DNA of 64,000 nt from Rubrimonas cliftonensis (GCF_900107585.1 NZ_FNQM01000017.1:1-64000); one strand, 5' to 3'; counted from the first letter of the stretch, positions 43,671-52,740 are shown. Numbers and translations are program-made. Notes: generated from the sequence alone by a model not told the origin.

Positions 43671-44518
43671 GCCCGGCGCCGATCCGGGCGGTGCGGGCCG
43701 TCACGGCGGCGCCGCCCGCGCCGGGCGCGATGGCGCTGGCGCCGCTCGGGATCGCCTCGTCGCTCGGCTCGGTCGCGGGTTTTGGCGTCGAGGGCGGGCG
43801 GATCATCGAGACGCTGGGCGAGCTTGAGACCGGACAGCAGGCGGCCCTGATCGCTACCGACGGCGACGGGCCGCTCGTGTTCACCTGGCGCTACGCCCCG
43901 ACCCCCGACGCGCCTCGCTACCCAGAAGCGGCGTGGACACCGCGCCGAAACCGCTGGACCACGGCGGCCGAGGACCTCGTCGCCGCCTCACGCGCCATCG
44001 CCAAGGCCGCGGGCGGTGGTGATGCGGGGATCGCGGCGCTGGTGGCGGAGACCCGCGCCCGCTTCGCCTACGATCACCCCGAGACGCGCTTCAACGACGG
44101 CTGCGAGGTGGTGCCGTTCCTCGGCTGCGGCGTCGCCGCGGGCTCCTGCGTGGACATCAACACCTATCTGGTCGCGTCGCTGCGCGCGGCGGGCTACGAG
44201 GCGGCCTATCTCTACGGCTGGTTCTTCCCGGCCGAGAAGGTGGACCGCTGCGTGGACGGCCACTGCTGGGTGGCCACCCGCCATGACGGTCGGACGCTCG
44301 ACTGGGACGTCGCGCACCACATCAAGGCGGGGCTGGATCCGGTGGGCCCGGCGCTGAACCCGAGGGGCGGGCGGCGCGTCGCCGTCAGCCATTCGATGGG
44401 CTGGCGCTTCGCGCTCGGCGACCGCGAGCTCACGCTGAAGCTGCTCGGCGAGCCTGCGTGGCTCCTGCCCGACGGCGCGGTCGCGACCCCCGACCAGCAG
44501 GAGATCCGGGCGCTCTGA
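43667..44518 (+). CDS. Transglutaminase-like protein in the arsenic operon
   Basis: 283 residues from GTG 43667 (ATG 43730 is an alternative). The transglutaminase-like triad is suggested by GVAAGSCVDINTYLVASLRAAG (catalytic Cys), then CVDGHCWVATRHDGRTLDWDV (His and Asp). Upstream, GCEVVPFLGCG adds further Cys. No signal peptide is seen, so it is probably cytosolic. It is co-translated with the ArsP-type permease and converges on aioA. A role in arsenic metabolism is inferred only from position. Confidence 0.75.
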   Translation: MSPAPIRAVRAVTAAPPAPGAMALAPLGIASSLGSVAGFGVEGGRIIETLGELETGQQAALIATDGDGPLVFTWRYAPTPDAPRYPEAAWTPRRNRWTTAAEDLVAASRAIAKAAGGGDAGIAALVAETRARFAYDHPETRFNDGCEVVPFLGCGVAAGSCVDINTYLVASLRAAGYEAAYLYGWFFPAEKVDRCVDGHCWVATRHDGRTLDWDVAHHIKAGLDPVGPALNPRGGRRVAVSHSMGWRFALGDRELTLKLLGEPAWLLPDGAVATPDQQEIRAL

Positions 44519-44520
44519 GC

Positions 44521-44550
44521 GCCCCCGCCCGGAACTGGCCGGGCGGGGGC
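44521..44550. terminator. Bidirectional terminator hairpin between convergent operons
   Basis: GCCCCCGCCCGG at 44521-44532 pairs perfectly with CCGGGCGGGGGC at 44539-44550, with a 6-base loop. It lies 2 bases after the transglutaminase-like stop and 8 bases from the aioA stop on the opposite strand. No strong T-tract is present on either side. Confidence 0.7.
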
Positions 44551-44558
44551 CTGCGACG

Positions 44559-47024
44559 TCAACCGAGGTCGTATTCCTGGCTCTTGAACGACAGGTGTGC
44601 GACTGACCGGGGCGCATCGGCGATCTTGCGGATGTCGGCCCAGGTCTGCTTGTAGTTCGGCAGCACCAGTTCATTGGTCCCGGCGTTGATCACGTTGCCC
44701 TGCGTGCCCGAGGGCGCGCCGAACAGCATGAAGGTCTCCTTCGGTCGCGCCGTGGGCTCGGGCCAGACCATCGCCTGCGTGGCGCCCACGTCGTTGTAGA
44801 TCTCGACCAGATCGCCGGCCTTCAGCCCCAGTTCAGCCATGTCCTGCGGGTTGATCTGGAGATAGGGGAACGGGAAGCGGTCGATGGCGAAGTCGTTCTT
44901 CTGGTCGAGAAACCAGTTCTGCCAGTTCAGGTTCGAGCGGCCGTTGTTGATGAGGTAGGCGTAGCTCGCCTTCTGCTGCGCCTTGCCAGGCGCCTGCAGC
45001 CCGCGCCACGCGGACAGCGCGAACAGGGCCTTGCCGTCCTCGCGGCCGTGGCGGGTGAAGCGGCCGTCGGTGTAGAGCCGCTTGGTGCCGACCAGCGCGC
45101 CGTTCTCGAAGCCGACGACGGGCTCCTGCACGCCGTTTGTCCTCATGGCGCGCAGGCGGTCATAGGTCACCGCCGGGTTGCCCTGGTGATAGCCGTCCAT
45201 GAAGGCGTCTTCCTCGGTCGCCCAGTCGTAGCCCTTGAACTGGTCGGCGTAAGCCGTGCGGCCCGCCTCGCGCAGCACGCGCTCGAGGTGGTTGGCCAGC
45301 CGCGCGGCGATCAGGCAGTCGGGCATCGCCTGGCCTGGGCCGTCCATGTACTTCTCGGTCAGCCGCAGGCGCCGCTCGCCGTTCATCGAGGTCAGGTTCA
45401 TCTCGCCGGCCTCAACCGCCGGCAGGATGACGTGCGCGGCCTGCGCGTTCTGGGTGTGGATGATGTCCACGTGCACCGAGAACAGCCCGCCGGCGTTGAG
45501 GGCGCCGACGATGGCGTCGACCATCTCCTCCCGAGTGGCGCCGGGGCGGGCGTCCATTGCCTCCTTCACCATGTTGGTGCGGCGGTTGTACTCGCGCTTG
45601 AAGGCGGAGGCGTTGAGCGTGGTCTTGTAGTGGTCGGTCGCCCAGTTGTGGTGGACCTTGCCGCGGCCGGCGATGATGAGCTGGTCGATGTAGGGCGCGG
45701 GCCGGCCGACATGGCCGTCGCCGGGCCGGTAGTAACCCTCCTGATGACCGCCCAAGCGGCAGACGCCGCCGCCCTCGCGGCCGATGTTGCCCGTCGCGAG
45801 CCCGAGATTCACCAGTGCGCCGACGGTGCGGTAGTTGTCGTTGCCCCAGATGATCCCCTTCTCGTAGGCCGTCACGCACTTGCGGCGCGCGCCGTCCTTG
45901 GGTTCCGCGATCCAGGCCGCCGCCTTCGCGATGTCGGCTGCCGGCACGCCGCAGATGGCGGACGCTTCGTCCAGCGACAGCCGCACCGCCGCGAGCGCCG
46001 CGTCGTAGCCGCCCAGCGCGGCCGGATGCGCCTCGTCCTGCGCGACCGCGACGCCACCCTGAATGGTCGAGGCGGCGATGAAGTCGCGGTCGATCCAGCC
46101 CTTGTCGGCGATCTCGGTCAGCAGCGCGTTGAAGAGCGCAAGGTCGGTCCCTGAGTTGATCGCGAGGTGCAGCACGTTGTCCGCGCCCGCCGCCTCTTCG
46201 CAGGCGTTGACGGTGACGGTGCGGCGGGGGTCAACCACGATCACCTTCGCGCCGCCGCGCATCCCCGGAACCATGTGGTTCAGGAACAGGTTGGTCTGCG
46301 TCTCCAGCGAGTTGGCGCCGACCAGCATGATGGTGTCGGTCAGCCCGTAGTCCTCATAGGCGTAGTTCAGCTCGTCCACGCCCATGTCGCGCGAGGAATG
46401 CACTTCGGAGTTGTAGGCGGGCCGGTTGTGGATGCGGCAGTGCTTCACCTTCATCGAGCCGAAGTAGAGCTTGCCGGTGCCCCAGGTGTTCTCGTAACCG
46501 CCCGCGCTGCCGCCATGGTCGAACATCGAGACGAACAGGTCGTCCTCGTCGTCCTGCTCGATCACCCGCGCCGTCACCCGCGCGACGAGGTCGAGCGCGT
46601 CGTCCCAGCTCGTCGGCTGCCACGTCCCGTAGCGCCACACCAGCGGGTCGGTCAGCCGCTGCTGCTGCGTGCCGGTCACGTCAGAGCGACGGTTCTCTGC
46701 CATGCGCGCGCCGCGCACCGAGCCGAGGCCGCTGTTCACGACGCAGTCCCGGTCCGGCTTGATCACCAGATGCACGTCGCGACCGTCCTGCTTGACGACG
46801 TTGTACATCGAGGGCGCGTACCACGCGTCCGTCTCCTGCCCCTGCGTGCGGGAAAGATCGACGCCGGCCCAGTTCTCGCCGGGGGCGGTCCCGCCCTGGG
46901 CGTTCATCGGCCAAGTATAGGCCTTGTACCCGCAGCCAACGATGCAGTAATGGCAGGTGACATTGTGGACCCTGGCGTTCGCCGGGATTATCGGCAGCCG
47001 GTCGATGTGTCGCTTGTAGGCCAT
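44559..47024 (-). CDS. aioA: Arsenite oxidase large subunit AioA
   Basis: 821 residues, the normal size. It belongs to the molybdopterin (DMSO reductase) family. Cys24, Cys27 and Cys31 (CHYCIVGCGYK) bind the 3Fe-4S cluster typical of AioA, which lacks the fourth Cys of related enzymes. Other AioA blocks include HCRIHNRPAYNSEVHSSRD and YCIVGCGYKAYTWP. It oxidises arsenite to arsenate at the Mo site; no Tat signal is present, so it is exported with AioB. It lies 11 bases after aioB. Confidence 0.97.
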   Translation of the reverse strand: MAYKRHIDRLPIIPANARVHNVTCHYCIVGCGYKAYTWPMNAQGGTAPGENWAGVDLSRTQGQETDAWYAPSMYNVVKQDGRDVHLVIKPDRDCVVNSGLGSVRGARMAENRRSDVTGTQQQRLTDPLVWRYGTWQPTSWDDALDLVARVTARVIEQDDEDDLFVSMFDHGGSAGGYENTWGTGKLYFGSMKVKHCRIHNRPAYNSEVHSSRDMGVDELNYAYEDYGLTDTIMLVGANSLETQTNLFLNHMVPGMRGGAKVIVVDPRRTVTVNACEEAAGADNVLHLAINSGTDLALFNALLTEIADKGWIDRDFIAASTIQGGVAVAQDEAHPAALGGYDAALAAVRLSLDEASAICGVPAADIAKAAAWIAEPKDGARRKCVTAYEKGIIWGNDNYRTVGALVNLGLATGNIGREGGGVCRLGGHQEGYYRPGDGHVGRPAPYIDQLIIAGRGKVHHNWATDHYKTTLNASAFKREYNRRTNMVKEAMDARPGATREEMVDAIVGALNAGGLFSVHVDIIHTQNAQAAHVILPAVEAGEMNLTSMNGERRLRLTEKYMDGPGQAMPDCLIAARLANHLERVLREAGRTAYADQFKGYDWATEEDAFMDGYHQGNPAVTYDRLRAMRTNGVQEPVVGFENGALVGTKRLYTDGRFTRHGREDGKALFALSAWRGLQAPGKAQQKASYAYLINNGRSNLNWQNWFLDQKNDFAIDRFPFPYLQINPQDMAELGLKAGDLVEIYNDVGATQAMVWPEPTARPKETFMLFGAPSGTQGNVINAGTNELVLPNYKQTWADIRKIADAPRSVAHLSFKSQEYDLG

Positions 47025-47035
47025 GTGATCCTCCC

Positions 47036-47557
47036 TCAGCCGAGCACGTTGGACAGGCGGCCGTAGATCAGCTCGTCGGCGCCGTCGGCGTGGATGTCGC
47101 CCGTCTCGTCTACTCGCAGCGTGAACTGCGGCAGGTTCTGGGTGGCGTGGCCGAACACCTGCAGGCCGCCCGCCTCGCAGTCGAAGCGCGACCAGTGGCC
47201 GGGGCAGTTCAGCGTCCGGTCGGCGGCGTTGTACTGGAGCTGCCAGCCCTTGTGCGGGCAGAGAACGGAGTAGGCCACGACGTCGCCATCGGGGCCGACG
47301 CCGCCGGGCACGGCGGTTCCCAGCTTGATCAGGACGCCGGGGCTGCCCGCGTCTGGATAGGCGATGTCCATGGGCTCGTTCACCGCCAGATCGGCGATGT
47401 TGGCGAGCCGCGTCGCGGGATAGGCGACGCGGGCGAGCGGCGTGGCCGCCTCAGCCTGCGCGCCGACGGTCGCGGCGGCTGCGGCGCCGACGGCGGCGAC
47501 CCCTCCGCCGCGCAGGAACTGTCGCCGACCGGCGTCGACGAGACGATGGCATTTCAT
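47036..47557 (-). CDS. aioB: Arsenite oxidase small (Rieske) subunit AioB
   Basis: 173 residues with a Tat signal (RRQFLRGGGVAAVGAAAAA, about 11-36) that also carries AioA to the periplasm. The Rieske 2Fe-2S ligands are Cys100, His102, Cys118 and His121 (CPH and CPGH). Unlike cytochrome bc1 Rieske proteins, the disulfide-forming Cys pair is absent: residue 103 is Lys and residue 123 is Ser, whereas some AioB retain a disulfide. It passes electrons from AioA to a cytochrome or other acceptor. No cytC gene follows aioA here. AGGAG precedes the start. Confidence 0.96.
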   Translation of the reverse strand: MKCHRLVDAGRRQFLRGGGVAAVGAAAAATVGAQAEAATPLARVAYPATRLANIADLAVNEPMDIAYPDAGSPGVLIKLGTAVPGGVGPDGDVVAYSVLCPHKGWQLQYNAADRTLNCPGHWSRFDCEAGGLQVFGHATQNLPQFTLRVDETGDIHADGADELIYGRLSNVLG

Positions 47558-47680
47558 GCTGGCTCCTCCCAGGGCTTGCTTGGTGTTTCAGCAAGTCTAT
47601 CGGGCGGCGAACGCTCCGCGACCGGGGAGACGCCTTTGGTGCGGCGCGGGAACCGTTTCGGATCGGAGACTTTTTTGCGA

Positions 47681-47698
47681 CGTTCGGATTTCCGAACG
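47681..47698. promoter_or_regulatory. 18-bp palindrome upstream of aioBA
   Basis: CGTTCGGATTTCCGAACG has perfect 8-bp arms around a two-base centre. It lies just after the aioR stop and about 124 bases upstream of the aioB start. It is a candidate AioR binding site; a half-site CCGAACGC is also present just ahead of aioX (about 51212). I found no -24/-12 sigma-54 promoter pattern in this interval. Confidence 0.5.
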
Positions 47699-47709
47699 CA
47701 AGTCGGGCC

Positions 47710-48927
47710 TCAGAGGCCCAGCTTCTGCATCTTCTCCCACAACGTCGTGCGCGAGACGCGCAGAAGCCTTGCGGCTTCGGCGACCTGCCCGCCGGTGCGC
47801 GCCAGCGCGGCCGCGATCTGCACCCGCTCGGCCGCCTCGCGCGCCTCGCCGAGCGACAGGAAGTCGTCGGTGGCGGTCCGCTCGGGGAAGAGGTCAGCGG
47901 GATAGAGCCGGTCGCCCGCCGCCATCTCGACCGCCCGCGCCATTCGGGCGCGCAACTCGCGTCCGCCGCCCGGCCAGTCATGGGCGCGCACGGCGTCCTC
48001 GGCCAGGCCGGAGAGCCCGGCGAGCGGCGCGGCGCGGCGGGCGTTGAGGCCGTCGAACAGCCGCCGGGCGAGCCACAGCGCGTCCTCCGACCGGTCGCCC
48101 AGCGGCGGCACGACGATCTCGCGCGCCGCCATCAGGTAATAGAGGTCGCTGCGAAAGCCGCCGGCCGCTACCCGCTCCGTTAGCCGCGGCCCGCAGGCGG
48201 CGATCAGCCGCCAGGACGGCCCCTCGCGCAGCAGCGCGATCAGCGCGTCCTGCGCCGCCGCCGAGAGCCTGCCGGCGGCGGCGACGAACAAGACGCCCTC
48301 GCCGGTCCTCGCGCCCAGCGCAGGAAAGTCGGGGCTGGCGTCGCGATCGGCCGCCTCGGCGGCGACGAAGGGCGCGGCGCGACGATCCGACAGGATATGG
48401 ATGCGCCGCGCCAGCGCCAGCTTGCCGGCGCCGCGCGGACCGCGCAGCAGCACCGGCGCGTCGTCGGCCGCGGCCTGCGCCGCCTGCGCCTCCACCGCCT
48501 GCGCCGCACGGGACGGGCCCAGCACCGGCTCGGCCGCCGGGACCGCGCGCTGCGGCATCAGCCGCGCCAGCCGTTCGAGAAACACCGCCATCTCGAACGG
48601 CTTGGCGAGGTAGTCCGCCGCTCCGGCGCGCAGCAGGCGAACCGCCTGCTCGACGCCCGATTGCCCGGTGATGAACAGGAACGGCGGCGGCGTCATTGCG
48701 CGCCCCAGTTCGGCGAAGATTTCCTCGCCGGAGCCGTCGCGCAGCCGGATGTCGCACACCACCGCGTCCACCGGAGCCGCGGGCGTGCGCACCGCGTGCA
48801 GCCCGCGCAGCGCCTGTCGCCGCCAGACGACGTCTGCGCCCTCCAGCGCCAGCCGCTGGGCGAGCGACGCGCCCATGATCTCGTCGTCCTCGATCAGCAC
48901 GATGCGGCGCCCGGCGAGGGGGATCAT
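47710..48927 (-). CDS. aioR: Response regulator AioR with degenerate AAA+ core
   Basis: 405 residues. Receiver domain (1-122) with acidic pocket EDDE, phosphorylation Asp59 (VVCDIRLRDG) and Lys109. The AAA+ region (about 137-350) keeps a Walker A GPRGAGK at 163-169, but the sigma-54 contact loop GAFTGA is replaced by a shortened GARTGE, and Walker B LFLDE is LFVAAAG. A Fis-type helix-turn-helix ends the protein (QVAEAARLLRVSRTTLWEKMQ). It should bind DNA in response to AioS but cannot be a normal sigma-54 activator. It overlaps the aioS stop by 4 bases. Confidence 0.9.
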   Translation of the reverse strand: MIPLAGRRIVLIEDDEIMGASLAQRLALEGADVVWRRQALRGLHAVRTPAAPVDAVVCDIRLRDGSGEEIFAELGRAMTPPPFLFITGQSGVEQAVRLLRAGAADYLAKPFEMAVFLERLARLMPQRAVPAAEPVLGPSRAAQAVEAQAAQAAADDAPVLLRGPRGAGKLALARRIHILSDRRAAPFVAAEAADRDASPDFPALGARTGEGVLFVAAAGRLSAAAQDALIALLREGPSWRLIAACGPRLTERVAAGGFRSDLYYLMAAREIVVPPLGDRSEDALWLARRLFDGLNARRAAPLAGLSGLAEDAVRAHDWPGGGRELRARMARAVEMAAGDRLYPADLFPERTATDDFLSLGEAREAAERVQIAAALARTGGQVAEAARLLRVSRTTLWEKMQKLGL

Positions 48928-50345
48928 GCCTCCCGCGTCCCCGGCCTGCCCGGCAGCGTCACGGCGACCACCGTCTCCGCCCCGTCGCGCGCGTGCTCGA
49001 TCGAGCCGCCGAGTTCGATCGCGAGCTCGCGCACCAGCCGAAGGCCAAGGCCGCCGCCGGGCGGCGGCGCTTCGGCGCTGGTCAGCCGCGCCAGCGCCGC
49101 CGCGCCGAGGCCGGGGCCGTCGTCGCGCACCTCCAGCCGCAGTCCGCCGTCGCCCACCGTCAGCGCCAGACCGAGGCGCCCGCCGCGTCCGGCGGCGGCC
49201 GAGGCGTTCAGCAGCAGGTTCAGCGCGATCTGGCGCAGCCGCGTCGCCGGCCATTGCGCCAGCGCGGCCGGTTCCGCCGCCACCCGCCAGTCGAGCCGCT
49301 GGCCGAGCCGGCCCGTCTCGGCGCCGATCAGCAAACGCATGTCGTCGACGTCCTCGGGCGTCATCGGGGCCGCGTCGTCGGCGATGCGGTGCTGGTCCAG
49401 CGCCGCCTGCGCCACGTCGCGCAGCCGCGACAGGCCGCGCTCGATCAGCCCGGCCGAACTCCGCACCACCTCCGGCCGGTCGGCGTAGCTGCGCAGCGTG
49501 TCGGCCGCCGCCAGAAGCCCGCCGAGCGGATTGTTGATCTCGTGCGCGAGGGAACTGGCGAGGCGCCCCAGGCTGACGAAGCGCTCCCGCTCGGCCAGCC
49601 GCCGCCCGGCGTCGGCCTTGTCCGCGATGGCCGCGACCATGCCGTTGTAGGTCCGGAACAGCCGTGCGATCTCGCCGCCGCTGCGCGGCGCCTCGTCGAG
49701 CGGGATCGCCGTCGGCGCGCCGTCAGCGTCGCCCATGCGCCGCGCCAGCGTCTCCAGCGGCCGCAGCGCCCGCCGCACGACCAGATAGCTGGCGAGCGTG
49801 AGCGAGGCCGTCGCGATCGTGTTGCCGATCAGCAGCGCCAGCGTGACGCGACGGCGCTCGGTCACGAGGTCGGCGACATCGAGCTCGGTCAAGATGTCGC
49901 CGACACGCCGGCCCTGGTGCGCCAGCGGCGCGAGCACCCGCAGCCGCGCCGACAGCCCCGGGTCTCCCAGCGCATCGATGGGCTGCGCCTCGTCCATCAG
50001 CGCCGCCAGCGCGCTGTCGGTGGGCGCGCGGCGCGGGTCGGACGCCGCGAGCACGAGGCCCCGGTCATCGGCCACCACGGTCAGCGCCAGCCTCCCGTCG
50101 CCCGTCGCCGCCGCGCGGTCCAGCGTGTCGTAGATCTCCCAGATGTCGCGGCGCTGCGCGGCCGGCCCCAACGCCAGCGACAGCCCGTCCACGTGCATGC
50201 GCACCACCTCCGCCAGCCGGTCGCGCTGCGTCTCCGCCAGCGCGGTCAGCACCAGCCACGAGGCCAGAAGCCCGACCGCCGCCGTCATCGCCGCCGCGGC
50301 CAGCGCGGCGCGCGCGCCGATCGGCAGGCGCCGCAGCCGCCTCAC
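48924..50345 (-). CDS. aioS: Sensor histidine kinase AioS
   Basis: 473 residues. Two membrane helices (about 12-36 and 166-190) enclose a periplasmic sensor of about 130 residues; a HAMP-like linker follows. The phosphate-accepting His268 is in SLAHEINNPLGGLL, and the ATPase domain has NLLLNASAA, DDGPGLG and GGGLGLRLVREL boxes. It senses arsenite through AioX in the periplasm and phosphorylates AioR. It overlaps both aioX and aioR by 4 bases (ATGA-type junctions). Confidence 0.93.
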   Translation of the reverse strand: MRRLRRLPIGARAALAAAAMTAAVGLLASWLVLTALAETQRDRLAEVVRMHVDGLSLALGPAAQRRDIWEIYDTLDRAAATGDGRLALTVVADDRGLVLAASDPRRAPTDSALAALMDEAQPIDALGDPGLSARLRVLAPLAHQGRRVGDILTELDVADLVTERRRVTLALLIGNTIATASLTLASYLVVRRALRPLETLARRMGDADGAPTAIPLDEAPRSGGEIARLFRTYNGMVAAIADKADAGRRLAERERFVSLGRLASSLAHEINNPLGGLLAAADTLRSYADRPEVVRSSAGLIERGLSRLRDVAQAALDQHRIADDAAPMTPEDVDDMRLLIGAETGRLGQRLDWRVAAEPAALAQWPATRLRQIALNLLLNASAAAGRGGRLGLALTVGDGGLRLEVRDDGPGLGAAALARLTSAEAPPPGGGLGLRLVRELAIELGGSIEHARDGAETVVAVTLPGRPGTREA

Positions 50346-51196
50346 CGCAACCCCGCCACGTCGGCCATCCGCGACGCGATGCCGTTGAAATCCGCCCGGC
50401 GACCCGGCGCGACGCGGTCGAGGTGCAGCAGAACCAGCGCCTCACGCCCCGCGGCGCTGTCGTGCAGGCCCATCAGCGCGGCGCGGAACGCCGCGACGTC
50501 GGCCTCGCTGCCGCGGTCGCGCCGCGCGACGAAGGGCGGAAATCCCAGCAGCTCCGAGCGCGACACCACCCGGGTTCGCGCGATCAGCGCCGGCTCCGAC
50601 GCCGCCAGCGCCTCCCACACATAACCGTCGACGCTGCCCGAGCGCGTAAGCCCGCTGGCCACGGCGCGCACGACGTTGCGGTGGCCCCAGGCGAACAGCG
50701 TACGGTCGAAGAACGTCTCGGGCCGCTTCCCCAACCGCGCGAGGTCCGAGGCCGTCACCAGCCAGCCGGAGTTGCTGTCGGGGTCCGAGAAGGCGTGCGC
50801 GCCGCCAGCGAGGTCCGCCAGCGCCTGCGCCGCGTCGTCCGCCGCCGCGATGAGGTAGGAGCGATAGAGCGGTCGCCCGCGCCAGACCGGCGCGCCCAGC
50901 AGGGTCAGCGCCGCTTCGTGCTGCAGGAACGGATAGCCGCACAGCCACGCCGCATCCACGCCGCCCTGCAGCAGCAGTCCCGTCACCTCCTGGTAGGTCC
51001 GCCGCTGCACGAGCTCGATCGCGCCGCCGACGCCGTCCGACAGCGCCTCGCGCAGCGCTCCGATCACCTCGGCGTCGTTGTCCAGAAAGACCGGCGTCAG
51101 GCCCAGGCGCATCGGCGCCCCGGCGCGGCCGCGCGCCGCCAGCGCGGCGACGCCGCCGCCGAAAAGGACGCCCCTTCGTGTCGCGACCGTCGGCAT
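50342..51196 (-). CDS. aioX: Periplasmic arsenite-binding protein AioX
   Basis: 284 residues of the PhnD-like binding-protein family with a Tat-like signal (TRRGVLFGGGVAALAA). Cys86 in AAWLCGYPF is at the place where AioX proteins bind As(III) (family knowledge); other blocks are FSDPDSNSGWLV and RTRVVSRSELLGFPPFV. It presents arsenite to the AioS sensor. GGAGG lies 7 bases upstream of the start. It is the first gene of aioXSR. Confidence 0.9.
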   Translation of the reverse strand: MPTVATRRGVLFGGGVAALAARGRAGAPMRLGLTPVFLDNDAEVIGALREALSDGVGGAIELVQRRTYQEVTGLLLQGGVDAAWLCGYPFLQHEAALTLLGAPVWRGRPLYRSYLIAAADDAAQALADLAGGAHAFSDPDSNSGWLVTASDLARLGKRPETFFDRTLFAWGHRNVVRAVASGLTRSGSVDGYVWEALAASEPALIARTRVVSRSELLGFPPFVARRDRGSEADVAAFRAALMGLHDSAAGREALVLLHLDRVAPGRRADFNGIASRMADVAGLR

Positions 51197-51570
51197 CAGC
51201 CCGCCTCCATGCCGAACGCTACGCAAGCCGCCGCGGTGAGGCAATGTGCGCGCCTCGCGGACGTGATGGCTTGCTGTCGGCCCGTCAGGATGCGGCGGCT
51301 CGGAACGACCCCTCCGTGTCACGAGCGTCTCTAAGAAACCCACTTGCCCGAGCCCGGGGGCGAAGGATCAAGAGGGCGAGCCAATCGGGCCAAAGTGGCC
51401 CAACGATCCGGAACGGCGCTTGGTCGGACCGCGCCACGGAAGCTGTCGATGACGACAGACGACTGTATGCGCTTGCAGGTCAGGGGCGCCTCGCGAACGG
51501 CTGCCTGTCGCCCTTCGCGCCACGCACCTCGAGCGGCGGCGACCGGTCATCATGCCGTCAGGTCCGAACG
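51197..51570. other. Intergenic region with worn repeat
   Basis: 374 bases between aioX and the AraC-type gene. It should contain the aioX promoter. Bases around 51445-51520 resemble 63365-63445 (shared CTGTCGATGACG and TCGCGAACGGC blocks), so a member of a dispersed repeat family is present. No gene is seen. Confidence 0.4.
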
Positions 51571-52662
51571 CTACTCATCCCGGTCGCGGGGTGCATCGGC
51601 CCTGAACGTCGAAGGTGTTCGTCCAAAGGCATTCGAGAATGCGCGCGCGAGAGCCTGCGGCGACGCGAAGCCGCAGTCGAGCGCGATCTTCCGGATGGGG
51701 TCATCTGACGACTCCAGAAGGGTCCTCGACATCTCGAGGCGCTGCCGCATGAGGATCTGCCGGAAGTTCGTGCCGCTCGCCTGAAGAGCGCGCTGAAGCT
51801 GGCGGACGGAGGTGCCGAGATCGGCGGCGAGGACGGGCAGGAGGACGGGACCATGTGACAGTCGCGACCGGATCCGCTCCTCGAGAAAGCCGATCGCCGA
51901 CAGGTTGCCCTTCTCGCCGAAGATGCGATCGACGTCGTGACCCTGTCCCCGCCAACGGTGACGAATTGGCTTCACGAGCCACTCCGCGGGAAAGGAGATT
52001 TCCATTGCGACATGGCGGCTGCGCATGAGTGCGGATCGGTCGAGAATCTCGCGGGGCATGCAGGACGGGTCCGGGATGCTCGCGGTGAGGCCCGCGAGGT
52101 GCCCCCCTTCGATCTCGTCGCGGAAGATCGTCACGAACGCCGCCGCGTTCAGGGCATCCACTTTCTCAGTCGACATATCGGCGGCTCCGGTTCTCCTGAG
52201 CCTCAAGACCGCCCGGACACCATCTGATGAGAGCTCGTAGATCGCGTTCGTCACGGTCTTCCTGAAGACGATCTGCAGGCGGACCAGGAACTCGGCGATG
52301 GTGCCGGAATTGTTTCGCGCATCGAGAAGCACGGGCAGACCGCTGCGCGCGATGGCCATGCCCGCGCGTGCCGGGAACTCCGGGTCGCGCAACTGGCGGG
52401 TCATTTCCTCGAGCAGGGCGTAGTAGGCGGAGGCCGGAATGATGTGACCGGGTTTCAGGTCTTCCAACGCAGGCAGGTCGGTCGCGGCGAAGGCGTCGCG
52501 CGGATTGCCGCCCGCGGCAACGAAGGGCGGCACGAGCGCCAGAAGGACGAAGCCACGCGTGCAGGGGATGCTCTTCGACACGACTGACACCTGAGGCGGC
52601 AGGCCTCGCAATCTCAAGGCGGTTGTTGCACGACGCGACGGATTTGAAAAGTCGTGGCGCAT
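51571..52662 (-). CDS. AraC-family regulator (arabinose-binding-type N-terminus)
   Basis: 363 residues. The N-terminal half (LPALEDLKPGHIIPASAYYALLEEM) fits the PF12625 ligand-binding domain; the C-terminal AraC domain has VLAADLGTSVRQLQRALQASG and IRKIALDCGFASPQALARAFSNAFG. It is divergent from the first amidohydrolase gene 78 bases away and probably controls that cluster, responding to an unknown small molecule. The start at 52662 is the first ATG in the conserved part. Confidence 0.85.
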   Translation of the reverse strand: MRHDFSNPSRRATTALRLRGLPPQVSVVSKSIPCTRGFVLLALVPPFVAAGGNPRDAFAATDLPALEDLKPGHIIPASAYYALLEEMTRQLRDPEFPARAGMAIARSGLPVLLDARNNSGTIAEFLVRLQIVFRKTVTNAIYELSSDGVRAVLRLRRTGAADMSTEKVDALNAAAFVTIFRDEIEGGHLAGLTASIPDPSCMPREILDRSALMRSRHVAMEISFPAEWLVKPIRHRWRGQGHDVDRIFGEKGNLSAIGFLEERIRSRLSHGPVLLPVLAADLGTSVRQLQRALQASGTNFRQILMRQRLEMSRTLLESSDDPIRKIALDCGFASPQALARAFSNAFGRTPSTFRADAPRDRDE

Positions 52663-52740
52663 CGGGATACATGTTCCCCTGAACGATGTGCGAGCATCCG
52701 TGCCGACAGGCCGTCCTGTCGAACCCGGCAGGAGAGGTCC

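Noticed and set aside
44559-47066. Plus-strand frames opposite aioA
   Set aside because: They are shadows of aioA, whose sequence is unmistakable.
47558-47709. Sigma-54 promoter before aioB
   Set aside because: TTGC elements exist but none has GG ten bases upstream of GC at the required spacing.
47666-47709. Terminator for aioR made by the palindrome and nearby T/A run
   Set aside because: On the minus strand the run after the hairpin is A, not T, and on the plus strand the T run precedes the hairpin, so it does not fit an intrinsic terminator in either direction.
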